Source: Vesta saturnalis (lineage: Eukaryota; Arthropoda; Insecta; Coleoptera; Lampyridae). From it: a stretch of 64,000 nt of DNA. The position numbers and the translations under genes are program-made. Below the pieces are notes generated by a model, which saw only the letters and a program-made list of their open reading frames with translations, made no database searches and had not been told where the DNA came from. Position 1 is the stretch's first letter. Every line of letters starts with the position of its first letter. The stretch spans positions 692,001 through 756,000 of the forward strand of contig JARFJB010002198.1 of NCBI GenBank assembly GCA_036346205.1, read 5' to 3'. Shown here piece by piece: positions 1-9,319 of the stretch.

Positions 1-330
1 TTTAATTTCCACTTTGTAGGTTGGAAGGGCGCTATTTAGAATAATTATGCAACCTCTTTTGTAATACATTCGAAATCCGAATAGACAACATAGTATAAAA
101 TACAACAATAATAGGTATGTCAGAAGACGTTTAAGTGAGAATATCTGGTGTGAACCTTCCAACCTACTGAGTGGAAATTAAAAGAAATGAAATAATTATA
201 ATAATAATTTTTTAAGATAATTGTGCATCCCCTTTCTAATACGTTTGTAAATAAAATAGGCATTATTGTCAAAACAATAACAATAACCTGTCTCACGAAC
301 GTTTAATACTTCATGTCATGTCGGTCAGAC
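1..330. repeat. Two diverged copies of a ~180-bp repeat with inverted ends
   Basis: The first ~28 bases and bases 154-181 are near-perfect reverse complements (core GTAGGTTGGAAGG / CCTTCCAACCTAC), which looks like a small MITE-like unit. The interior (about 40-140) then recurs in diverged form at about 208-310: ATAATTATGCA..CTCTTTTGTAATAC against ATAATTGTGCA..CCTTTCTAATAC, and GACGTTTAAGTGAG against GAACGTTTAATAC. No coding capacity is seen. A short piece resembling the end of the second copy (ACGTTTAAAACTTCATGTCAG) also occurs near 54640, suggesting a dispersed family. Its identity is unknown. Confidence 0.55.
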
Positions 331-331
331 G

Positions 332-854
332 TTGATTCGGTGATTCTTTGATTAGTGGATTCGTAGACTCGTGCATTCATTCACCCGTTGATTTGTTGAT
401 TTCATGATTCCCTGATTCCTTAATTCGTTGATTCGTTGACTTGTTGATTCGTTGATTCGTTGATTCACTGATTCACTGACTCGTTGATTCTTTGATTCGT
501 GTATTCGTTGATTCGTTAATTTGTTAATTCGTTGATTTGTTGATTCGTTGACTCTTTGATTCGTGTGATTTGTTGATTCGTTGATTCGTTGATTCGTTGG
601 TTCGTTGATTCGTTGATTCGTTGATTCGTTGATTCGTTGACTCGTTGTGTCGTTGATTCGTTGATTCGTTGATTCGTTGATTTGTTGATTCTTTCATTAG
701 TTGATTCGTTGATTTGTTGACTCTTTGATTCGTTGATTAGTTGATTCGTTGATTCGTTGATTCGTTGATTCGTTGATTCGTTGATTCGTTGATTCGTTGA
801 TTTGTTGATTCGTTGATTCGTTGATTCGTTGATTCGTTGATTCTTTGATTCGTG
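332..854. repeat. 8-bp minisatellite (GATTCGTT)n
   Basis: Long run of the octamer GATTCGTT with substitutions (GATTTGTT, GACTCGTT, GATTAGTT, GATTCTTT). It is densest from about 590 to 840 and degenerate at its left end. The period is 8 bp, so all frames on one strand yield the same 8-residue period. This explains the open minus-strand frame over 516-902 (repeating I-N-E-S-T-N-Q-R), which I regard as a repeat artefact and not a gene. Confidence 0.9.
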
Positions 855-1350
855 AAAGGTTTGAGCACAGCACGTCATCGTAAATATAAAGTCGGTGAAC
901 ATGTTAGAATCACTAGAACTTAGTACATCTTTGAGAAGCGATATGAAACGAATTGGAGTGAGGAAGTTTACAATTAGTGCAGTGATAAAAAGAAGACCGC
1001 CAGTTTACCACACAATCGATCTTAGGGTGTTAGCTTCGCAGCTGAAAGACATATAAAAATGGAGTTTTGTCTTACCTTATTGAGTAATAGTTCTATGACG
1101 TACTTACCTGACATTACTTTATATCAAGTTTTATTACACAACTACCAAAACGAATAAGATTAACTTGCAGGAGAAGAGGGTGTGTTAGAGACTATGTTAA
1201 AAAAGGCTGCATCACATTTTGAACACGACGACGAGAAAATCATTTAAATTGAGGACGGCTGGAATGTGTTACGTTTCGTCTTGGAAAATTATGCCAACAT
1301 ATAAGAAATTACCAACAAGCTAAATAACCACCACCTAATAAGTAAATTAT
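855..1350. other. No recognised gene between minisatellite and Polinton relic
   Basis: No open frame of useful length and no RNA gene recognised. The right part (about 1190-1350) may be the eroded 5' portion of the penton-like Polinton gene that follows, but I could not follow a reading frame through it. Confidence 0.4.
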
Positions 1351-1358
1351 TAACAGTC

Positions 1359-1747
1359 GACTACCACAATCTAACTAAGCGCGTCACCACGAAATTAAAA
1401 ACCTCCATTTCACCATTCGGATTCTCCCAGCGTCTAGCCTTACAGTTGGGTTATTGTCCGTATCAAAACATAGCTATGGAACCAATACCCCGCATCGTGC
1501 TAGTATATGGATAGGGTTACCACCGCAGATGTTTGTTTATTGCGACGTCGCTGAACCTTAAATTGTGGTTGATGTTTTATCGCCGCTTATGCGTGTAATA
1601 AATATTACTTCAGAAAACTATGCTTGCGGGAGCCATAAAGATGTGGTTTTTTCGCCTGCAATGCCATTCGAGTTTGGGACGTCGTTTCTGAAGCTACATC
1701 GAAAGCAATTATGGTTTGTCCTTATCAACAACCGACCTGTTAAGTAA
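1359..1747 (+). pseudogene. Polinton penton/minor-capsid-like protein, C-terminal remnant
   Basis: Two frame-shifted segments resemble the C-terminal half of the capsid-associated protein family found next to the main capsid gene in Polinton/Maverick elements. About 1359-1440 reads through a block containing TKRVTTKLK..SPFGFSQRLALQL. About 1493-1747 contains GLPPQMFVYCDVAEP and, near the end, PFEFGTSFLKLH, both typical of this family as I remember it. The lesions are a frameshift between 1440 and 1493 and an in-frame TAA at 1559-1561. The downstream neighbour is a capsid-like gene, the expected Polinton order. Assignment is from motif recall, not a search, so the sub-family name is tentative. 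Non-functional as it stands. Confidence 0.6.
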
Positions 1748-1909
1748 TCGTTTCAAGAAAGATTTCACGAGACAGGCAGAAACCTTAAGCGTAAATCCGA
1801 TGAGAAAATGGATAAAATGATGGAGGGTTCGGGCTATAAAAGAGTATATTTGGCCGATAATAACTAGTCTCTACCGAGATCTGCAAGAGATTTTCTAAAG
1901 CAAGACGAT

Positions 1910-2936
1910 ACAGCACTTACCGACGCGGATGTTGTAGCACCGGTAAACAATTGAATGCGTTCGCTTTTCTCACAAGTGGAGGTTTACTTAAGTCAGAAGA
2001 TAGTGTCGCAATCAAACATCACTAACGCCCCTACCGCTCATATATCGAAACGTTGCTAAACTATGGAAAAGAGCTCACAACTAGATTGAACCTTATAGCA
2101 CAATGATACATCCAGGTAGATGAATGCGGTGGGACACGCAAATAATGGTTTCTCCAAACGTCAAGTACTTGCAACGACCAGCAAGCAGGTTGAGATGATT
2201 GGTGACGTGCACTCGGACTTTTTAATCAATAAAAGTTTCACATAAGCGGTGTTGAGGCTAAATTTGAACGATCAAGAGATACCTTTAGTCTAATGGCTAT
2301 ACACGGTTCAAATTACAAGACTAGAATTATGGACGCTAGTTAACCGGTGAGACGCATGCGAATCAATGCTACCATTGTAAAGCTTTAGAAACAGCTGCAG
2401 CGAAATGACCTGTTACAAGGACCAACGTAAAAGTGCTAACTATAACTGCGGGCATACAGCGGAAATCATTGGATAATGTCGTCCTAGGTTAGTTAACTAA
2501 ACATTTGCATCGTAACTATTGTCGCCAATAAAGCCTTCAACGGTGATTACATCTCAAATCCATTCAATTTCCTTCACAGCAATATTAACTACATGTTATA
2601 TATTGACGGCCAACAAATTCCTCCGCAGGCTAATGGTTTATATGTAAGGGCGTATCACACCTTATCCTCCGTTACGGGTATTAATTTTTTGAATGAGGGC
2701 AACGATATATTGAGAAGTGATTACCCCAACGGGTACTGTTTAATGGCCTTTGACCTATCCCCTGACTTGTCTGCAAACGCTAACTCTCACTTGAATTTGG
2801 TTAGAACCGGCTCCCTTCGCCTAGAAGTCGGCTTTGTAGGAGCTCTCGTTGAAACCGTTAATTTCTTGGTGTACGCCGAATTCGATAAGGTGATCGAGAT
2901 CGACAAACATCGAAATGTCGTTGTGGATTCACCTGT
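1910..2936 (+). pseudogene. Polinton capsid-like protein (F54H12.2-like family), broken by piggyBac insertion
   Basis: A heavily frame-shifted gene recognisable piecewise. There is an N-terminal block around 1918-2010 (ADVVAPVNN, then SLFSQVEVYLSQ), a YRSYIETLLNYGKE block at about 2035-2075, an EMIGDVHSDF block at about 2195, and a long open C-terminal segment 2593-2936 containing SLRLEVGFVGALVETVNFLV and AEFDKVIEID. These are hallmarks of the animal proteins annotated as F54H12.2-like, which are Polinton virion-type proteins, probably the double jelly-roll capsid. The open frame runs on to 2985 only because it reads into the inserted piggyBac end, so its last ~15 residues are foreign. The insertion point is TTAA at 2936-2939. 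The multiple frameshifts and stops make this a fossil. Confidence 0.65.
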
Positions 2937-5428
2937 TAACACTAGAACTGCCGCGACGGCCAATTTGACCGCGTATCTTCTTTAAAACGTTGTTTCTCCG
3001 TTGTCCTTGGAGTTACGGTGTTGAGGTATTACGACTTTTTCTAGATTTTTATGTACTTTTAGAATATAAAGAAATATAGGAAGAAAATTAAGCCGTTTTA
3101 GAGTTTTTTTGTAGTATCTGTATAACTGCCGAAACGGTCATTTTGACCGTTCATATATTCATAATCAGTTTCGAGGTTGTATAACAAAAATAAGTACAAC
3201 GTTGAGATAAAACAATGTATTTTACTATTATTGTGGTAATTTTTAAGACTTTACTGTAAGTCATAACTTGTTTAGTCGTGTCCGAAATTATGAATAACCT
3301 TGGCTATTTTTACCACCCGCCCGAGTTATGAAAAATGCAAGTTATAACTTGTTTCTATAGAGATCTATATATTCAAGTACTTTGAGATTTCAAATTAGTT
3401 GCATATGAACATTCTTGTGAGATGCTTCTATACTTATTACGGGGTTAATCTCGTAGTAAATAAAATGTGGTCGTCTCGCGGTTTTACACGACAACAGGCT
3501 TTAGATTATCTTGCGGAGTTAGAAAACTTATCTGAATGCGAATCCCAAAAAGCAAATAACCACTCTGAAGATGGTGAAGGTGATGAACCTGTTTCTGTTG
3601 ATGACGAAAGTAGTGAAAAAAGTAAAGAATCTGATGTCAGCGTAAATAATGTCACTTCTGATCCTTATACATCTAATAAAATTAGTGATTACATTGAACA
3701 CCATCCAAAACGAAAAAATTACATGTTTTACCGGTGGAGAGTAACCAATCATCCTAATCTAATGATATATGGGAAGTTTTGGAATCAAGTGGGCCTTATG
3801 TTGGCCGTATAGTTCAAAGAAATGTTATACGAAATAGTCCTACACCAACTCCTTATGCAAAAAGAAATGTGTTTGCTAACTCTGTGTTATATGCATTTCG
3901 ATTGTTTATAGATAACACAACGCTAAAACATATTCAGAAATGTACGGTAATTGAAGCTAAATGACGACTAGGAGATGATACAAACTGGTCATTGTCTCTT
4001 CAAGAACTTGACGCTTTTCTTGCAATATTGCTGGTTCGTGGTGCTTACGGCACAAGAATATTACAGCTTCACAGTTTATGGTTTGTTACTTAGGGACCTC
4101 AAGTTTTTCGTTAGACCATATCGCGCAATCGATTTCATGAATTTACTAGATATTTAAGATTTGATAATCGATCAACACGGAAAGAAGGTCTAGTTAGTGA
4201 TAAGTTTGCTTTCTCGTCCGAAATATGGGATAAATTTATTAGTAACTGTAAAGCTATGTCCCAAGACACAAACGTTACAGTAGACGAACAACTGTTTCCT
4301 ACTGAAGCTAGATGCAGATTTACACAATATATGGCGAATAAGCCTGATAAATTTGGTGTAATATTTTGGCGAGCTGTTGATACGAATTCTAAATATCTTC
4401 TGGATGGTTTTCCTTACTTAGGAAAAGATTATATGCGTCCTAACAACCAACCCCTTCCAAAATATATTGTTTTAAAACTATTAGAACCTTTCCTAAATAT
4501 GGATAGAAATATTACTACCGACAACTTTTTCACCAGCCAGAAGTCAGCCACAATGCTGGCAAAAAAGAGCACAACAATGGTAGTAACAATGAACCGAGTA
4601 AAAAGGGTATTATTAACTTGTATCGAGAATAAGAGGACAGAGTTATATTCTACCACAGTAATGAAAAATGATAAAAGCACCTTGTCAATTTATCAGGGAA
4701 AAGTTATTAAAAATGTCATATTGCTAAGTATGCTACATCCAACTGTGGCTATAGATGATGGCAAAAAGAAGAAACCTGAAATAGTGTTGTATTGCAATGA
4801 AACAAAGTTTGGGGTAGATGTGTTGGAACAAATGGCTAGAAACTATTCATCGAAAGCTAGTTCACGTAGGTAGCCAGTTCATGTGTTTTACAGTGTTCTC
4901 GATCTTTCCACAATCAATGCCAGGATAGTTTATAAGGAAGTCGTAGGCAGTAAAATAAAAAGAAGAGACTTTATTTTCACTCTAACTGAGGAACTAAGAA
5001 AAGAGTACTTCGATTTGAAACAAGATTCTGATGCAAGTACCAGCACATCTTCTACAATGAAACATAGAAAACGTCATCAGTGCCAAATTAAAAAATGTGA
5101 CAAAAATAAAACTACTGACGTTTGTTCAATGTGTAACAAATATGTTTGTGGAAAATATGGAAGTGTAGCAAAGACCGTTATTTGTTTGAACTGTAGAGCG
5201 TAGTGCATCACGTAAAAGTGTACCGAATTCTAAATGTATTAGAATCAATTTGCACTTTATTTAATTAATATGAATATTTACCTAAAATATGTTTTTTTAT
5301 GTTTCTTTCTCAATTAAGTGTAAAATATATAAAGAATACATCTCAAAATTACCTTCCTTGTCTAGAGGTCAAAATGACCGGCCACGGAAGTTTTAGGTAT
5401 TTACAATAGCCGGAGGTGTTAGTGTTAA
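2936..5428 (+). mobile_element. piggyBac-like DNA transposon (copy 1) inserted in the Polinton relic
   Basis: Flanked by TTAA at 2936-2939 and 5425-5428, the canonical piggyBac target duplication. Immediately inside, the left end reads CACTAGAACTGCCG and the reverse complement of the right end CACTAACACCTCCG, giving short imperfect terminal inverted repeats. Subterminal copies of a palindromic motif (ACGGTCATTTTGACCGT at about 3135-3150; GGTCAAAATGACC at 5367-5379; a degenerate copy at about 2955-2971) lie near both ends. The element encloses a broken transposase on the plus strand. Sequence on both sides is Polinton-like, so the insertion postdates the Polinton. Confidence 0.85.
3399..5203 (+). 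pseudogene. piggyBac transposase (copy 1), frameshifted
   Basis: The DDD transposase acts in cut-and-paste transposition at TTAA. The N-terminal segment (about 3462-3770) has the GFTRQQALDYLAELE start block, an acidic serine-rich stretch and the YRWRV linker. A second frame carries the block around 3974-4055 (DDTNWSLSLQELDAFLAILL). The catalytic core is open from 4256: first Asp in VTVDEQLFP, second in ITTDNFFTS, third in GVDVLEQMARNYS, so all three aspartates survive. An in-frame TAG at 4871-4873 sits where the family usually has Trp (SRR-stop-PVHVFYS). The frame then continues to a Cys-rich C-terminal zinc-binding tail (CQIKKC, CSMCNKYVC, CLNC). Frameshifts lie around 3770-3800 and between about 3960 and 4256. 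The element is dead. Confidence 0.88.
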
Positions 5429-6130
5429 AAGTGAGAATCTAGATCACAAGCTTCAGTGTATAGTAGCAGTTGAAAGAAGATGGGCGCATGCTTGGACGTA
5501 CAAGGGGTTAGATGTGTTAACAACGAATCCATACCGAAATAAATTGCTGTAGTTACAGATCATGGTGCTTTATTCGTGATGCTGATAAAACTACCTCGAA
5601 ATTTATATCAAAATCCATGTCAAGGCAGATGAGATGTGTAGAGAATAAAATAACAACGCTGCAGCCGTTTAAGAAAATTCACGTTAAGAACAGTGAAAAC
5701 ATAAATATTTTATTTTTCTTAACAAACCAATACTAAACCTGGACGAGATTGGTTGCCCATCGATTAAAACACTGAAGTAAACAAAGGCGTATAGTTGTGT
5801 AAACCATAACATCGAGGAGCCTATGTGTGCGTTGGAAAACGCATTACTATTGCAAGACTGGACGCTTGCCAACTGCAAAGATGTATGCTATCCCAAGCCG
5901 CCATTTGGACATGTACGTGCTTCTAATCGACTACCGAGGTACATACCTAGATCGTTTGCAATTATTGTAAATACGGATCCAGCAAACAAATCAGGTCGAC
6001 ATTGGACTGCTATCTACATTGACGAAAATGGTAACAGGGAATATTTTGACTCCGCTAGGTTACCATTTTCGTTTCCTTGAGAAAAATTCTAGATGATTCC
6101 ATTACAACAAAACGACGCTGCAGGACTACC
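5429..6130 (+). pseudogene. Polinton relic continued, with adenain-like cysteine protease N-terminal half
   Basis: After the piggyBac copy the Polinton-type sequence resumes. At 5823-6080 an 85-residue frame contains LPRYIPRSFAIIVNTDPANK, then GRHWTAIYI, then REYFDSARLP. This is the pattern of the adenovirus-type (C5) cysteine protease of Polintons, with the catalytic His in GRHW and the acidic residue in the EYFDS block. The frame stops at 6078-6080. The part that should carry the catalytic Cys is missing or too decayed to recognise, so the protease is truncated. Its position downstream of capsid-like sequence agrees with a single eroded Polinton spanning about 1.35-6.1 kb. Confidence 0.7.
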
Positions 6131-8085
6131 ATTAGGATGTGTGTCGGTATTTTTTTTTGTATTTTAGAATAAATAATTTACCAATGCTTGATTTTGTAAA
6201 TAAGTTTCCCACTACGTGTTTAGTTATAAGAGAGTTAGTATTAGGGTCCCCTGATTCAAATTCAAATTTCCCACCGAGAAGGTTGGCTTCTGAACATGAC
6301 TAAAAAGTATCAAACAATATATTTTGCAATGTTGCCAGATAAGATTAGTAAGCCACGTTTAAATCGTGTAATGGTGCATGCGGATCTATATTGCATTATC
6401 GAAAATTAGTTAAAGCATTTTAAATCTTATTCTTTTTTTTAATTTTGACGCATATCTTGTTTCGTATGAAGGAACTGTATAAAGAGAAGCTATGTAACAT
6501 TGAATTAGCCGTAAATCACTTAAATTCCACCTTCCACCAAATTAAGCGTTGTATCGAAAAATTGCATACAACATAATCAACGGTTTTAGAAATATTTGAT
6601 AAAAATTAAAGCTGCACTTTATAAACCTCCTCTTGCCTCTTAATTTCTGGCAAAATCTAATAAGCTTAAAAACGTACGGAATCAATGTTAAAACGAAATT
6701 TCAAGAACGTACGTCTTATCGTTTTAAAGCTATCATAGATTCACACGCACATGCACGTATTCACGCACGTATGCAATATGTATTTGTGCTAAAAGGATCA
6801 ACCAAGCAATTCTTTTCTGTAATACAGCGAAAACGCTGCAAACTATTGATAACAAGGACAAATGCTCTATGCTTGATAAGCTAGGTTTTAGTTAAATCTT
6901 AAAGGAATTCTTTGCTTAGTACTGTAACAACCTTTTTTCATGTTGTACTGAATTATACTTTAATTTTAGATCTTTCATTCATTTGGTAGTAAACATAAGA
7001 AAAGTTTTTAAGTTTTGCATTTCATAGTACATATCTTTTTAAGTGTAATATTTCATAAAGATTTATATTTCCCTTTCCGTAAAAAATTGGATGCTGATCG
7101 CGCTAAGCGTGATAACTTAATTCTATGCGCAGATGCGTGGGGGGACACTTACAGGAGTCACTCTGAAAGTTTTGGGGAATTTTCCCTAAATTTTAGTGTA
7201 AAGTGCCATCGGTTTAGATGGTAAGAGATCTTTTAATTCATTATATTTTAAATTAAAAACATTTGCTTTTTTAGGCATTTTTTAAATGCATTCTTTTAGA
7301 ATGCACACTTTTTGCATACTTTAATTTTGCATACTTTTAAATGGCACTTCGATTTTTTCATTTTTTCTCTTCATCTTTCACTTTTAAGTTTTACCTTTAT
7401 TATACAACTTTTTGGATTACATTTTAAATTGCAATTTTAATATACTAAAACCTCAAGAATGCTATAAATTTATCGGAAAGAAAATTTCTACGTACAAATA
7501 TTAAATAATAAACTCCAGTAAGGGTGCGGCTGATCGCGTTATTACAAGATTACGCAATGATGATGCTGGTTGACCGCTCCGTATTCATAAGTAAACACAG
7601 GAAGTTGTCAAAAAGAAAGTCAGTGTATAAAGGTATTTATGTAATGATTTTTTTAGTTCTTTAAGCATAGCTATAAGACCTTTTTCTTTCCTCTCCTTAA
7701 TCATTCCTTAATTTGGTAAATAAACATTATTGCCCATTGTTATTTCTTTTGATATTAATATAAAGCTTTTATTGTTCATTAACTAGGTTTTGTTGTTCCT
7801 ATAACTAAAGACAACATGGCGCTCGAGATTTCATTTCATTATATTTTTATAATTTTTTTATATTGCATTTTTTATTAATTAGTGAAGGGGAAATAATTTA
7901 GCAGATTGGAATCAAGCAGCATTCAAGGTATTTGAGAAATCCTTTTATTAGAACCTCCCTATCTTAATCTACCGACAGGGCCAACGGCAGTAGCGATTGT
8001 TATTTATTCATATTTTTTAATTAAATTTATTTAAACAATTGCTAATAGTTTAGAAGTAGCAGATTATACTGGCGTCATAATTTAT
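6131..8085. other. AT-rich stretch without recognised gene
   Basis: Contains only short frames. One small plus-strand frame at 7015-7224 has codon-like composition in its second half (KKLDADRAKRDNLILCADAW) but matches nothing I know, and it ends before any domain could form. The rest is AT-rich with poly-T and poly-A runs. Further decayed Polinton sequence cannot be excluded. Confidence 0.4.
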
Positions 8086-8089
8086 GGTG

Positions 8090-8640
8090 TTACAATTGGC
8101 GCCGTTTAATGTTGCAGTACCTTAGAGACAGATCACGGTGTGTTGCCTATAAAGGGTATGTTTCCGATCCTTACATTTCAATGATTGCAACTTTGGAAGG
8201 ATCAGATGTTGGACCGTTACTGTTCAATTGGACATCAACGATTTAATTAAAAAAACATTGAAGATGTTTGTTCAATCGGAATAAAAGTGCTGGGTTCTAT
8301 TTTTCGTTAAATCAAACATTTTACCAACCTAGACCTATTAAGTGTTTTATACTACCCAATTATTCGTTTAACATTAGAAATCTCTAGTCTGGAGTAATAA
8401 ATAGTGTAATACTTGTAATAGCGGTGAAAAACTTGCAAAGACAATTTTTAAAATTTGTTTATTACAAAACTAATAGAGATTACCTTCCGCGTTGAATAGA
8501 CTTAGATGAGCAATTTTCTTCTTCGGGACACTAGAGGATGTATATCCGCTACAAAAATTTTGCACAGAATTGTGCACAGTGAGCTTGACTCACCTTTTTT
8601 ACTAAATGAATTGTGTACTAGCTCTAGATGATTTTAAACC
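8090..8640 (+). pseudogene. Degraded non-LTR retrotransposon RT fragment
   Basis: Scattered frames match the middle and C-terminal parts of a LINE reverse transcriptase of the Jockey/CR1-like type. Near 8115-8240 a block reads YLRDRSRCVAYKGYVSDPY and then GPLLFNW, corresponding to the usual YLRxR..V.VNG and PQGS.LGPLLFN motifs with the PQGS part lost. At about 8425-8620 the C-terminal region reads LQRQFLKFVYYKTNRDYLP and then KILHRIVHSELDSPFLLNEL. Many stops and indels; no poly(A) is evident. It is an old, truncated relic and appears unrelated to the LINE that starts at about 9.3 kb. Confidence 0.65.
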
Positions 8641-8956
8641 ATCCAACTTACATATAAATGTGTAGTGATAGAAGGTTATTTCATCGAAAATTTTCATTTC
8701 GTGTTCGTCTTCGCGTCCGCATTCCCGTTCTCGTTCGCGTTTACCTGGAGTGGATACGGTTTAACTTCTATTGAAATTTGCACATAGGTATATAAATACT
8801 GGACACTGGAAATAAGTTTTGAATTTGCTAAAATTAAAAGTTGGATATGTTTCTCTATTTTTTATTATAAGTTTTTGTTATGAACGAATAAGTTCAAGGG
8901 TAAATACGTAATTAAAAATTATTATTAATTTTATTAAATACATAAATGAAAAGTTT

Positions 8957-9029
8957 ACTTCGAGTAGGATTTGAACCTACGACCTGTACTTTGCTAGAGT
9001 ACCGCGCTAACCAACTGCGCCATCAAGGT
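8957..9029 (-). tRNA. tRNA-like sequence (anticodon read as AGC), head of the repeat element
   Basis: The reverse strand folds as a 73-nt cloverleaf. The acceptor is ACCTTGA pairing with TCGAAGT (one mismatch). The D arm is GCGC..AGTTGGTTA..GCGC. The anticodon stem is GTACT/AGTAC around the 7-nt loop CTAGCAA, so the anticodon reads AGC (Ala by decoding). The variable loop is AGGTC, and the T arm is GTAGG-TTCAAAT-CCTAC with a good B box. The third acceptor pair is not the G:U that marks animal tRNA-Ala, so I do not claim a functional tRNA-Ala. It lacks intron and CCA, sits inside a repeated element, and has an inverted half-copy nearby. It is better read as a Pol III promoter-bearing retroposon head. 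Confidence 0.6.
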
Positions 9030-9038
9030 TCAAGCCCC

Positions 9039-9170
9039 AATCGATGTAAATTTTGTTTTTATGTATGTAGAACTGTTGTAAATTCTAAATATAATGAGAT
9101 TACAATTTATTACATTATATTTAGAATTTACAACAGTTCTACATGCATAAACTCAAAATTTACATCGATT
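9039..9170. repeat. 58-bp-arm hairpin inside the tRNA element
   Basis: Left arm 9039-9096 and right arm 9113-9170 are inverted copies differing at about four positions, with a 16-bp loop. Arm ends read AATCGATGTAAATTTTG. It separates the intact tRNA-like head from the degenerate tRNA half and is absent from the 42-kb copy, so it is probably an independent MITE-like insertion or an expansion of the dimer centre. Confidence 0.8.
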
Positions 9171-9319
9171 GACTTAACTTGATACGAATTGTACATACTA
9201 ACAAAGTACTGTTAGTTCAAATCTACTCGATAAACTTTATTTATGTATTTAATAAAATTAATAATAATTTTAATTCTTTATTTTTTGTTTGTTTGTCAAA
9301 ACAATTCGTAGTGACTGTA

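Larger units (their letters stand above)
8864..9275. mobile_element. tRNA-derived inverted-dimer element, copy 1
   Basis: A non-coding element flanked by CTCTATTTTTT (8853-8863) and CTTTATTTTTT (9276-9286), an 11-bp target-site duplication with one mismatch. The left unit, read on the minus strand, is a complete tRNA-like head (8957-9029) followed by a ~93-bp AT-rich tail running to 8864. The right unit, on the plus strand, is a degenerate tRNA 3' half (about 9198-9236) followed by the same tail (TTTATGTATTTAATAAAATT). The two units therefore face each other as an inverted dimer. Between them sits a separate 58-bp-arm hairpin (9039-9170). A second copy at 41872-42099 shares tail and head. It looks like a SINE-type retroposon rather than a DNA transposon because the duplication length is 11-12 bp. 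Confidence 0.7.

Noticed and set aside
332..854. CRISPR-like array
   Set aside because: The unit is 8 bp with no spacers, and the genome is eukaryotic; it is a minisatellite.
516..902. 128-residue minus-strand open frame
   Set aside because: It is the translation of the 8-bp minisatellite; period and composition are fully explained by the repeat.
3975..4157. 60-residue plus-strand frame in piggyBac copy 1
   Set aside because: Shadow frame; the real transposase text lies in another frame of the same stretch (DDTNWSLSLQELDAFLA).
8957..9029. Functional tRNA-Ala gene
   Set aside because: Although the anticodon reads AGC, the acceptor lacks the G:U identity pair and has a mismatch, and the sequence is embedded in a repeated inverted-dimer element.
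8946..9182. 78-residue plus-strand frame over the tRNA-like region
   Set aside because: It crosses the tRNA-like head and the hairpin; these non-coding structures explain the sequence better.
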